DNA of 64,000 bases from contig CM071570.1 of the NCBI GenBank assembly GCA_036426205.1, positions 69,935,429 through 69,999,428 on the forward strand, in the 5' to 3' direction. This DNA comes from Ascaphus truei. Taxonomy: Eukaryota > Chordata > Amphibia > Anura > Ascaphidae. Both the position numbers and the translations under genes were made by a program. Positions within the stretch are counted from its first letter, which is position 1; each line of letters opens with the position of its first letter. Below, in pieces: positions 22,140 through 33,112 of the stretch. The notes beneath the pieces are model-generated. The model saw only the letters and a program-made list of their open reading frames with translations. It ran no database searches and had not been told where the DNA came from.

Positions 22140-22700
22140 ACTAGGTCTGACAACTCTGACATGAGAAAGAGGTCCCCGCCCTAGCCCTGTTGTAGAGAGG
22201 TAGAGAGAGGAATTAGTTGAGGGTGGCAGTGAATTAAGGGAGGGTGGGTGTTAAGGTTTATATAAATATATATTTTGTTTAATGAAGCTAATAAGTATTA
22301 TGAAATAATTTATTGCGCAGTTAACATAAGTACAGCAATATAACATACATTAAAAACCAAAAATGTATAATTTATCTTCAACATAACCATATGGTAGCAC
22401 CAACAAAACTAACCCCCACATACCATTACATTTATAAACACTAATTCCACCTGGTTCTTTTTCCTTTTCGTGCTTTGTAGGAATACAATCGACAGCCATT
22501 TGAGGTGTTCCAGTCTAAACGATTCCATTCTTGAAGTAGTGAAGCTCCCTGCATAAAAGGTTCTTTCACCCCAGCTTCTCATGTTTGCACTTTTTTGACA
22601 TTAGTGGCATATTTGCATCGTTGCTTTTACCAATCTTTTTGGCTACTCTGCCGTTATTTATGTGATCTTTCCCTGTTAGAAAAAATCAAAAACTACAGTA
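22140..22700. other. Block related to 17900-18060, otherwise unidentified
   Basis: The ACATGAGAAAGAGGTCCCC box parallels that at about 17990. The rest shows no gene; frame 22595-22957 has no family signature. Confidence 0.3.
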
Positions 22701-22899
22701 GCTATTATAGTATTAGTGGTCCAGCCCGAACCTCCCTGACCCCATCCATTTTGCTTCAGAGAACAAAGCAAAAGCTGGAGCTTAATGCAAATAAAGAAAC
22801 ACATAGATTAAGCAAACAAAACATGGCCTGTCTAAATAATTGTTTGGTTGGTCAAGTTACACACATCTTGCATTGCACAACTTACAGAACTGTAGCTTT

Positions 22900-23230
22900 A
22901 AATTATTTATTTTATTTATTTATTTATAAAATATTTTACCAGGAAGTAATACATTGAGAGTTACCTCTCGTTTTCAAGTATGTCCTGGGCACAGAGTAAA
23001 ACAAAATAATACATGGTTACAAATACAGTTACATAAATGAACAAGGTATACATTATATACAAGACATTGCATGCACAGTTAAAGAAAATATATATTATGA
23101 GCGTATGAAACAGTTACAGACCAGATTAAAGTGTGAGACAGCCTTAGATTTGAAAGAACTTAAGCTGGTGGTGGATATGAGAGTCTCTGGTAGGTTGTTC
23201 CAGTTTTGGGGTGCACGTGTTTAATACCGT
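22900..23230 (+). repeat. Dispersed repeat B
   Basis: A (TTTA)n start (22900-22925) is followed by TTTTACCAGGAAGTAATACA and ACCTCTCGTTTTCAAGTATG, ending GGTAGGTTGTTCCAGTTTTG. This layout is common in frog genomes as an interspersed repeat. Non-coding. Confidence 0.5.
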
Positions 23231-24169
23231 GTTTAATACCGTACTGCATTTCCAAAGACCAAAAATGTATGTTCTGTTCTTTAACCATCACACCTTCTGT
23301 AGTTTTCAATAAGTAAGAATACTGACCTCCAACTTTTCCCGCTCACTCGCCAGGCATTTCTGCCACATGAAACATGGTAAGGCCACTGCAATGAACATCA
23401 CTGCCTCAACTGGTTGAAAAAGAACATTGGTTACTGCAGTATACTGTGTATTACTGGCACTACTGAATTAGTAGTAAATAAAAAAAATAGACAAAAACAC
23501 CGTAATAACCCCCCTTCACCTTTTCAGCCAACGTTGTTCAGTGCTACTCTCCCCATTAACCCATTGTATTGTGCTTCACAGCACCGAGGCACGCCTGCAG
23601 TTTAATGCAAACAAAGAAACACGCGATTTGGGGATTAAGCAAACAGAATTCTGTTTAAGCAAACAGAATTCTGCCTTTTACTGCCAGGCATTGCAATCTT
23701 CATTCGCCAGGCACTGGAGCTGCATTAAGCATGAATCATGGGAACACCCCCGGCCCTCCCCATAGCGTCCATGCCTGAGTGGATGTGAATTTTCCTCTGT
23801 ACGGTTTCTATACATTCTTTTAAAACATTGAATACATGCATTGTACAGAGCCATTATCACTCCATCATTACTCTATGTGTACTAACACGTCTGATTAAAA
23901 TTTAGAGTGCTGGCCCATTTCCCTCAGTTTGTCTTTTCTTACCAAAAGTGCAAATCTGAATACGTAATTCACACCTCATCAGTAGTCGATACTAGTCACA
24001 TTTTCCCAAAATCCTGTCTATTGTTGTTCACAGAACTGGGCCCATTTGAGATCATGAAGCAAAGAAACTTCATAATTGTGCATTACAAGAGAATGAAAAA
24101 CATTACATGTATTTCTGATAATTACAACTGACACTCTATAATAATTTCCAGTACAATCAATTATTACAA
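23230..24169. other. No recognisable gene
   Basis: Short frames only. AAGCAAACAGAATTCTG is duplicated in tandem at 23637-23672. Confidence 0.45.
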
Positions 24170-25320
24170 TTACATCCCTATTGCCATTCCATTTCTTTTA
24201 ATACCCACGGGTAACACAATTTTTATATGGTTGATGTAGTTGTTGCATGCTTCTACACTTTGACATTCATTCCAATAATTCTTTATCCATTTTACTAGTT
24301 CATATTTGTTAGCAGGCTTCACATACTTGTGCAGATGATGCTTTAATACATGCCAGACCATTTGATAGTGTTCAAATCAAGGAATCTATAAGTATAGAGA
24401 CAAATACAGTATGGTTATTGTAAAGAATAAAACAAACACACCCAACAGTATAGTCCTACAGTATTTTATACAGTTAATAATATACTAGTGCACAATACAG
24501 TTACTTATTATGGAGATGTGCTGACCCAAGTGATTCCACTGTCCTTAATAAATGTCGCAGATGTACTGTATTTTGGGTCATTGTCTTGAAAAAACCCATG
24601 ACTTGATGTGAAGACATCAGAAATGTATAATAACCTCCTGGAAGATGGTTTTATCCATGATACCTGGAGATACAATAAAAATGTCACACTGTTTTAGTTA
24701 AAGCGAAAAGGAACAAGGTCACATTAAGATACAGTCAATTATAACTCTAGGTCCTGGTCCAAGTCTAGACATTGCCCGACACATAAACTTTGAGTGCATG
24801 CTTAGGTTAAGGTTTCTGGAATAAAATAATTCTTTTTTTCTGAATGCCGTAATGGAAGAATTTCCAGGACAACTGATGTTACATCTGAAAATATGACATC
24901 CTGAAACTTTCTCCACTCTCAATGCATTGTTTTTGGTCAACTCTTTTAATCTTGTAACCATCCCTTATCATGGGCTATGCTCTGCAATAATAATAAAAGT
25001 GGTTACAATGGGCTATGGTACAATGTTCATGAATATCCCTTGGCCATGCAGAAACAACATTATAGGGCAGCATTTAAACTCACACGTCCAAAGGTCCAGC
25101 CCAAATCAAATCTTATTAGTCTGATGCTGGACACAGGCACTGGAATTTCATGCTTGTGATTCAGATTATTCCTAACCTCTGCAGCAGATTGTTTATCATT
25201 TTCCAGGCTGATCTCAACCACCAGCCGTATCGCCTCACTGTGAAAAGACAAAATGATAAAGATGAAAAAGAGTACAAAGGCATCTTGTACACCACATACT
25301 GTACGAAAAGCCCACGAGAA
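24170..25320 (-). pseudogene. Tc1/mariner-type transposase relic
   Basis: Cut-and-paste transposase with a DDE core. Minus-strand segments in order: a helix-turn-helix start near 25280-25060 (VVEISLENDKQSAAEVRNNLN...EIPVPVS); a core piece near 24900-24840 with FSDVTSVVLE, where D would be the first catalytic residue; GIMDKTIFQEV near 24655; QDNDPKYS near 24580 with the second catalytic D; and WHVLKHHLHKYVKPANKYELVKWI at 24360-24250, the C-terminal block. The catalytic Glu that should precede MVWH reads Gln (CAA). About 120 bp of unrelated sequence separates the QDNDPK block from the C-terminal block. Multiple frameshifts make it inactive. Superfamily is well supported; subfamily is not. Confidence 0.75.
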
Positions 25321-25329
25321 GAACAACTG

Positions 25330-27275
25330 TATACACTGTAGCAGTCTATTTATTCAGTTAACTTCTAACCATGTGGATCATTCTATGAACCTTTGTTTAC
25401 CCTTTGGCATGATACCTAATGCAGCATAATGTCACCTTGATACCTCCTTGCTGAAGCCACTGTTGGATTCTTGTGGTTGTGAATCCCTTCTCGTACATGT
25501 GCATTATTTTAATACTAGTCTTGTTTAGTCATAGTTGCTATTCAGAATGTACTATTGAATGTTTAATGCAGCTTCGCTATGCATGTTTTATACCATTGTA
25601 CAGGTAAGTGTGCTGTAGCAGTATAGTATAGTCCTACTTTTCACACCTTGCCACAATACACACCCAATTACCAATGTATCCCTACCCAAGATTAGAACTT
25701 TGTATTGTACATAGTTTATTAAAGTTGTCCCAGCCAATGAGAAGTGACCAACTGTTGACACTAACAGAATAGATGCCAGGTGTAATGTATATAAAGTAAC
25801 AGAAATTGGATTGTCACAAACAGATCGAAATTGCTCTTCTCCATCTTGGTAGGCCAAGCTCAATCCACCTTAGACCCATCACACACTACTCCAGACCCAG
25901 CTCACTTCTACGAACACATTACACCACACTAAGGACCAAGCTCCAGTCTATATTTTACTGGTGCCTTGTTTCAGGGATAGCATGGCATTGTCAAGTGTTT
26001 TTTTTTTTTTTTACCATTGTGATGCCACTATAACTTGCACACCTGTGGCCAGACCTGCCAATTATCATGCACAGGTAGCTGAGCAGGAGCAGAGACTGGA
26101 CATAATGGATAAAAAATTAACCTTGTGTTAGGGAGGTTGGACCATATGGTGAGATGCATGTATGTTGTCTATTCATTTGTGGATAGACTGCTGCACAAGA
26201 GATCACAACATCTGAAGGAAACCTCTTCTCCCCCCATGTACCTCCAAGTAATACCCAGATGGTGGGAAGCCCATATACAGTAGCCTGAACATACTATTCT
26301 GCTCATTAAGCGAGAGTGACATTGTGCCTATGACCCCACCCCATGCTATTGAGTATGACCTGCAAGCAGGTGGCACTCGGAACACTTACCTGTGCCTGTT
26401 TGCCATTTGTGCATGGTTATTGGTATGGTTTCAATAATATACACAGAGCACTTCAGAGAACAATAAATGTACTAAACATACTGTACAGTATGTAGGCATA
26501 TTGAAAAAAAATCACTGCCGAAGATTTGTTGTCTAAAATGATAATCATTAAATGACATGGGAGTTCTTTTTATATAGAATGCACTTATGAACTTCAGCTT
26601 TTGAGACCAACAGTATATCATGACGTCTCTTCTTTTGTTGTGATGTAGGCTGTGATATACAGTAGGCTGAGGTTTGTTTTAAGAGGACGGCAGTTTTTTT
26701 TTTTTTACTTTTCACTTCTAACGCCAGGTGTTGTTATTTTTGATAATACTAACTATATTATTAAATATTAATAATAACTATATTATTTATAATAACTATA
26801 TTAATCATAATAATAATAATGATAATATTCTTGTGATTATTGTTATACAATATTTATGCCACCAGCACAGTGGAGCCAATACAAGTACAAGTATTATTGT
26901 ATACCAGACATACAAAAGGAAATCACTGAATATACATTTATCGACAAAGAGTTAATTTGCATATACTGTAAGTTTGGAAACCATTGAGTAATTAGCTTTC
27001 TGTATTGAGAATAAACCTAATACACTACAATATGCAAAAACTAATTGCAAATAGTCAGTCATAAATATTTTAAAAGGTCAAACAAAATGTGACATCTCTT
27101 CTGTGGACTATGTAATCTAATGAAAAGATGAATGGTTAATTACCCAGGGACAACTGTGCAAGTGCGATCAATAATAGGACATTGATAAAGAATTGTGGGT
27201 AATGGGCAGGGCAGCCTGAAATTGTTGATAACTGGTTTCAATGTTTAGTTCTTGTCTCTTTATTCTCCCTGGCAG
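25330..27275. other. No recognisable gene
   Basis: AT-rich. A T-run lies at about 25999-26012 and another at 26694-26706; TAT/AATA-rich low-complexity sequence runs from 26750 to 26850. Nothing else supported. Confidence 0.5.
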
Positions 27276-27365
27276 ATGCAAATTACAATGCTGGCACAGT
27301 TTGTAAGCATTATGAATATGAGAATGTCTATAGATGTGGACAAGCCAAGACATGACAAAAACAAG
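27276..27365 (+). other. Candidate exon (90 bp)
   Basis: A pyrimidine tract and acceptor (CTTTATTCTCCCTGGCAG) precede 27276 and a donor GTAGGA follows 27365. One frame is open throughout (MQITMLAQFVSIM...DKNK, 30 codons, phase 0-0). Another reads ANYNAGTVCKHYEYENVYRCGQAKT before a stop. No family is recognised. It could be an exon of a host gene or lncRNA, or chance. Confidence 0.22.
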
Positions 27366-27940
27366 GTAGGAATCAACAATCTTATTCATAACCCATAAAT
27401 AACCCTATATTGTAAGTAACATATTTTTTTTTTCTCTGCAAGGTACTGTATTGCAAAAACAATGTTCGGTAAAAGTGATAAATTAATCATGTAAATTCTT
27501 CTTTTACAAAACCCCCACTGATTATAGAAAAATAATTAGTTTAGAGTCTTATGGACATTACTAAAGGGTACATTGTATTATACATTCTTTATAAACTAAG
27601 TAATAGAAGTCAATGTTTCAAGCATGAATCTTTGTCAGGATATGATCAAAAAAAAATTAGCCTAAACTGTTTTAACTTTGTGCATTTAGGATTTAGAACA
27701 AATTGTTTATTTAAAGGACATGTGCTCATTTAGTTTATTTTTGAGTAACAATCAAATCAATTAATCAAACTGAGTAACCAAGACCTAAATGCAATATCAA
27801 GGAAACAAGAGATTGCAAAGAATGTATGCAAACTTGGACAGTTTTAATTCCATGCCTGTCATTTTAAAGACTTACTGTAGGTGCTAAATAAAAACCAGTA
27901 CTAATTTTTGATGCATGATCCAGAAAATCCATTTTATTTA
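27366..27940. other. No recognisable feature
   Basis: AT-rich sequence without gene or clear repeat. Confidence 0.5.
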
Positions 27941-27974
27941 GAGTATTAACACTACATGGAGAACACTACTATTG

Positions 27975-28135
27975 TACTTATTTATTTTTATATATTACGT
28001 TATTCTATATCTATACTCTATATATATAGCCAGTATTATATATATAATACTATATATATTTATGATATATATATATATATATGGATGTGGTATATATATA
28101 TGTATATATAATATATATTATCATCATAATATTAT
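27975..28135. repeat. AT/TA-rich low-complexity tract
   Basis: Imperfect TATA and TATATAATA runs with pure (TA)n at about 28064-28082. The reading frame here (27972-28187) is Tyr/Ile-rich and an artefact of the repeat. Confidence 0.8.
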
Positions 28136-29516
28136 ATATTCACGTATTTATAAGTCTTTCTTTTCCGGCGTCAATGCGTATTTATAAAGTCTTCAGGCTT
28201 AAAAAACTAAGGTGGGGGGATTGCAACATATTTACCAAGGAAATATATTTCCATTGAAACCTATTGAATTTTCATCTTTGATTAATCTGGTGCACTCATT
28301 GTTCATCAGTTTTTTTCTAGATTTTCAGCTAGGAGAATTTGATAAATGACCCCCCCCCCAAAAAAAACTATAGGTACATAATACTACAGTACTGCACATT
28401 TACAAATGTAGTGATGTCCTTAACGCCGGAAATTAGGAACGTTCAGAAGGCTGGGAAATCATATATAAAGTGAGTTTAGAACATCTTAGTTTGCAACGCA
28501 CTTTATAATTCTCATCATTGCTTCCAGTGCTGGTGTTAATACCATCAGAACCATAATGTACAGACAGTCTTCGTTAGACAGTTCAAATCTAACTAAACAC
28601 TTGAAAGGTCAGTCATTCTACTTGTCCCCAATGACATTTGCATACGACTGGAAGTGAAATATTAATGTTAATTTCTAGATTTATATCCAATACAGCATTA
28701 TCGTTTTGAACTGCTGTTCACTTCTTTGAGCTTTGTTAATTAAAGAACAGAGATAAAATAAGGTCTGGAATATGAATCTAAAGAGACATCAGGAGGCAAA
28801 AGGTTAAGATGATGTGGCCTTATTGTTCACACAGGTATTGGAGTTTGTAGGATTTTTTGTATCTACCCAGTGAAAAAAGCATACAGGGATGGCATTTCTG
28901 CACTACTCGGGGGTCATTCATGAAACTGTGATAGGCCTTATCATGGCACTATCGTACGGAAACTCCCATTGAAGTTAATAGGACTCACCATGTTCAATGA
29001 ATAACACCCTATATGACATATTTTTCAATGATAAATGATGTATGCTCAGTCTTACAACTTACAAAAATGTTTCTGTCCTCCTTGTACATTAAAATGGCAA
29101 TCCCTTGTGCTGTTTTTTTAAATTTATTTTAAAACCGGGAGTGCCCAGGAGATATAATGTGGTACATCAGTGTCAAGGACCCCCTGGTTCAAGAGATTTT
29201 TGTATGGTTTTTTTTGCGCCGTCTTTGACACAAAAAAAACAAATAGGCTACTGACTACTAAAACATGTCTGCCAGGGTCAACCCATATTGGCCTCCAGAA
29301 TGAGTCCTGACCCTGGCAGCCCTGTTGTTCCCCAGTTTGCCAATGGAAAGCTGGTCCACCTTGAGCTCTGCCACTCCTGAACTGGGGGTCCTCGGAAGTC
29401 AGGAGACGACCAACAATTTAAAATAACAATAATATACCAGGAATTGCTGCTTTAAAAGTAAATTGCATTTTCTGTGGTACGATTTTGACGGACATGTTTT
29501 AGAGACTAGAACAGGT
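28136..29516. other. No gene; possible MITE remnant at 29100-29460
   Basis: No coding sequence. The piece 29108-29458 (AAACCGGGAGTGCCCAGGAG ... GAATTGCTGCTTTAA) has the style of TTAA-flanked frog MITEs but I could not match its two ends. Confidence 0.3.
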
Positions 29517-31086
29517 TTGTGGTACATATGAACAAATAAGTGATTGGTGCGCAGCTAATAATTAGTGAAACACAATAAGCAAAATGCAGTGCACAGTGAT
29601 ATTATAATCAGAAAAATTCAACCTTGAAATGTGGAAAAGTCACATATGATGCGTCTCTGCACCCTTCTTGGGGGTGTCCCAGCACCCCTAGGCTATGGAG
29701 AGACAAAAAAACAGGACGGGGTGCGGGCACTTTCGGAAGGGGGGGGTTTACTAAAGAAGGTGGGTCGGAGGGGAGGCGGTTAGGGGTGGTAGGATGTTGG
29801 GGGACAGTACCTGGGCGTCACATGTAGGGTAGCTAATAAATTATTGAAATATACGGAGATGAGTAAATTGGAGAGTTGGGTATTGGTTTGGGTTACGACC
29901 TGGACATGGCAAAGGCTGTAAGTGGAGGAGCGATATAGAGTGGGTAATGTGGGAAATGGGAGTACCAGGTAGAAGGCGCATAGTATATGTTAGCTCACCG
30001 CAGGTACTCATAAGATACTTGTACAAATATATTATTCTGCGTACATCATGAGTAAATATCAGTGGTAATTGGGTATACCACACCAGTACACAGCTCCAGA
30101 CGGCACTCCTCACTCGATTGTAGGGTGCAGGGGATCTCTCCTCATCTGATGTCAAGCTGGTAGTTGTGGAAGCCGTCTCCCTCTCACTCAAGACGGGGCA
30201 GGTCTCAGTCTCTGCGCCGATAGTCCTGGAACATCTATCCTCATCAGCGTGTAGCAGCCTCCGCTCACATCCGCATCCAAGCACGTTAGTCACGTGTCGC
30301 TATTCCTCCATGGTGCGCCCCGCCGCGATCGTGATGTCACAGTCCGGTCGCACTCTTCTACAACGAACGCCTGCAAGGTCTCACTCAGTGCGGTGTAGCT
30401 AAGGATACACGCGGCTTCTTGGGAAGATGTAATAGGCACAAAGTCTTGCGTGAACGGAGAAACACACTTGCGGAGTGTTAACACCACCAGACGGGGTAAT
30501 AAAAACGAGCACTGACACCGACCTGTCGTGCTCGTTTTTATTACCCTCTTGTTGTGTTAACACTCCGCAAGTGTTTCCCGTTCACGCAAGACTTGGTGCC
30601 TATTACATCTTCCAAGAAGCCACGTGTTCCTTAGCTACACCGCATGAGTGAGACCTTGCAGGCGGTTCGTAGAAAGAGTGCGACCGGACTGTGACGTCAC
30701 GATCGGGTGCTCCATGGGAATAGCGACACGTGACTAACGTGCTTGGATGCGGATGTGAGCGGAGGCTGCTACACGCTGTGAGGATAGATGTTCCAGGACT
30801 ATTCGGCAGCAGAGACTGAGACCTGCCCCGTCTTGATTGAGAGGGGGACGGCTTCCACAACTACCAGCTTGACATCAGATGAGGAGAGATCCCCTGCACC
30901 TACAATCGAGTGAGTGTGCCGTCTGGAGCTGTGTGTACTGGTTGTGGTATACCCATTACCAACTGCTCATATTTTACTCTATTGATGTACGCAGAATATA
31001 TATATTTTTACAAGTAAACTTTTATTTTTATTGTACTTCACTATGTGCGTTGTGCGCCTTGTTTTTTTGTCTCTTGTGGTACATAT
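29517..31086. mobile_element. Foldback retroelement 3 with 13-bp TSD
   Basis: TTGTGGTACATAT is repeated at 29517-29529 and 31074-31086. Inverted arms of about 490 bp (30017-30512 and 30528-31015) close on a 15-nt loop. A single-copy tail fills 29530-30016; 59 bp (31016-31073) lies outside the right arm. The arms are CpG-rich and carry small differences. Frames on both strands (29841-30293 minus, 30166-30402 plus, 30879-31358 plus) are shadows of the palindrome. No hammerhead core was found; the arms may start downstream of it. Confidence 0.78.
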
Positions 31087-32114
31087 ACTGTATGAGACAT
31101 GGATCCAATATTGAGTGTTTTCTGTTTTTATTAAAAGTGAGCAAAAGTGTTTTTTGTAGACCAGCAACCAAAAAAATTATACATTTTTTTCCCATTGAAA
31201 ATGTTCTGTTAAAAAAAATAATAAATAATTATATATATATATATTATATACTATATAGATATATATATATATATATATTTGCTACGTACTCTTCCAAAGT
31301 TTTTTCAAAACATTTCAGTTTCCACTTTTTCTTTTGCTCTTTGCAAGCAAACTCCTAAGCTGTACACTACTGAAATTTTATGAAGTCTCTAACAAGTTTG
31401 AAATGGCTGAAATAAAAAGACTCTAATTCCTCTTTGTCCTCATGAATCTTTTGACAATTAAAATAAGGCAATTTTCCAGTTCTTATTCCACCTCTGACCA
31501 GTGCTTTTTTTTTCCTTTTCTTTTTTTTATCTCTAAATAGTTATTCTTCATCGTTTCTGTTATGAAATGATCTGTTCATCATTTTTCTGTTAGTGAAAAA
31601 ATTAAGAGAGAAAGAAAAAATAGTTATTATTTACATTAGACCTATAAATAGTTTACATTATACAAGCATTCTACTATTGCAGGATTCTTCTATGGGAAAT
31701 TTCAAAACTTTGCTAATGTAAATTATTTGTTGGTCCAATCTTAATTCTTACTTTCATTTCCCCCCCAAAGAAAGGCACCAATACAGATAGTTACCACTTT
31801 TGTTAGTTCTATGTTGTGTTGATGCAGAATTGCAAGACTCCTTCTCACTCTCTATGCTTTATAAATAGTTCACCTTATTAACTTTCACTTTACTTACATT
31901 TCACACTTTAAATGGGTGATTCACTAAGGTCCATTGAGGGATAACGCACCCGATCTGGCGCTAACTGCTATTGCCTTGAACAGAAGTAAACACCGGATCA
32001 GGCGAATTAACCCACAGTAGACCTTAGTAAATCTCTCCTAAAATGTGTATGCAAATGACACTAAAACTTTTCTCTTTGTTACCAGACTTTGTCTCATTAA
32101 TATAGTCTGCTACC
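31087..32114. other. AT-rich, no gene
   Basis: Contains TA tracts at about 31230-31280 and T-rich runs. Nothing else supported. Confidence 0.5.
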
Positions 32115-32471
32115 TAGAGATGGGTGAATCCACCCAAATCCGCTCCCGGAGTTTTGCAGATGTTACCCCCAAAATCCGATTTGGGCGGTTTCAATACATG
32201 CGGATTCCTCAAAATACACCATTGGATACAACCAGTGGATGGATTTGTAGAATCCATTCCGCTGATTCTGCAATCCATTCTTAAGAATCCGCCAATGCAT
32301 TACTGAATTCGCAGATTGGATTCTACAAATCCGTCAACGGGTTATGGAATCCGCGGAGTGTACTGTTATTAATAATAAAAATATCGGCAAAATACAAATC
32401 GCCCTTTTTGAGATTGATTTGCTGAAATTCGCTGCAGATCCAAGTTCGCAAAAAAAATGTGCCCATCTCTA
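32115..32471. mobile_element. hAT-like MITE (TAGAGATGGG ends)
   Basis: It begins TAGAGATGGGTGAA and ends GCCCATCTCTA, an inverted repeat of at least 10 bp. The interior is full of GGATTC / GAATCC motifs. The same ends occur at 52935-53562. The flanking 8-mers (CTGCTACC, CTTTTATC) match at only five positions, so the duplication has decayed. Non-coding. Confidence 0.7.
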
Positions 32472-32713
32472 CTTTTATCTCTGGCTAGCTAAGCAATATC
32501 GTAGTATAAAATGCAATATGTTTTCTTCCTACACTGCAGCTATGATATACTCCTTGGCCTTTCAATGAAACAACTATAATTTTACTAGCCACAATTTCTG
32601 ATCCCTGAGCCTAAATAGGTACTGTAGCTTGAACCAACTCAAACGCTTCCAGTTAACCCAGCTATTACTCTCACTAAATAACTGTACTGGCTCCTTTTTA
32701 ATTATGCATTTGT

Positions 32714-33112
32714 TTAAACGCAGCAACCCCCCCCCCCCCCACCCTCTAAGCCCCCCACAACCCAAACTAAGTTCTACAGAGCTAAAACTTGGTATTTTCA
32801 GCTTTGGGGACCATCTGCTTCCCAAAATACTTTACCAGTTACATTACCGGTATTAATTTCTAGTTTTTAAATGCCCCCCAATAGGAAGCTGCAACCAATG
32901 ATGTTGCAGCCTCCAATTGGCTGAGATTGTGCAGCCATTTTGTTTCTCCTGGAGGAGTATTTAAACCTAGCAATTTCCCTGGTATCTCAGGAACCATGGG
33001 ACAGGAGGGGGGGGGGGGTGTTACTAGATCTGAAAATAGAAATGTTTAGCTCTGGGGGAACCCTGGTTCTCATCGTGTAAAAATGTAGGGGGGGCGGGGG
33101 GTGCTACTTTAA
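32714..33112. mobile_element. piggyBac-like MITE (TTAA flanks)
   Basis: TTAA at 32714-32717 is followed by ACGCAGCAACCCCCC. The other end, reversed, reads TTAA then AGTAGCACCCCCC (TTAA at 33109-33112). TTAA duplication with short C-rich inverted ends fits the piggyBac superfamily. The ends contain runs of 14 C (32727-32740) and G-rich tracts. No transposase. Confidence 0.55.

Noticed and set aside
25150..25341. Plus-strand 63-codon frame that looked like an exon
   Set aside because: The minus strand of the same stretch encodes the DNA-binding part of a Tc1/mariner transposase.
28010..28135. Possible promoter TATA boxes
   Set aside because: They are part of a long TA-rich low-complexity tract.
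30879..31358. 159-codon plus-strand frame
   Set aside because: Runs from a palindrome arm into TA repeats; Tyr/Ile/Phe-rich and not conserved in the opposite arm.
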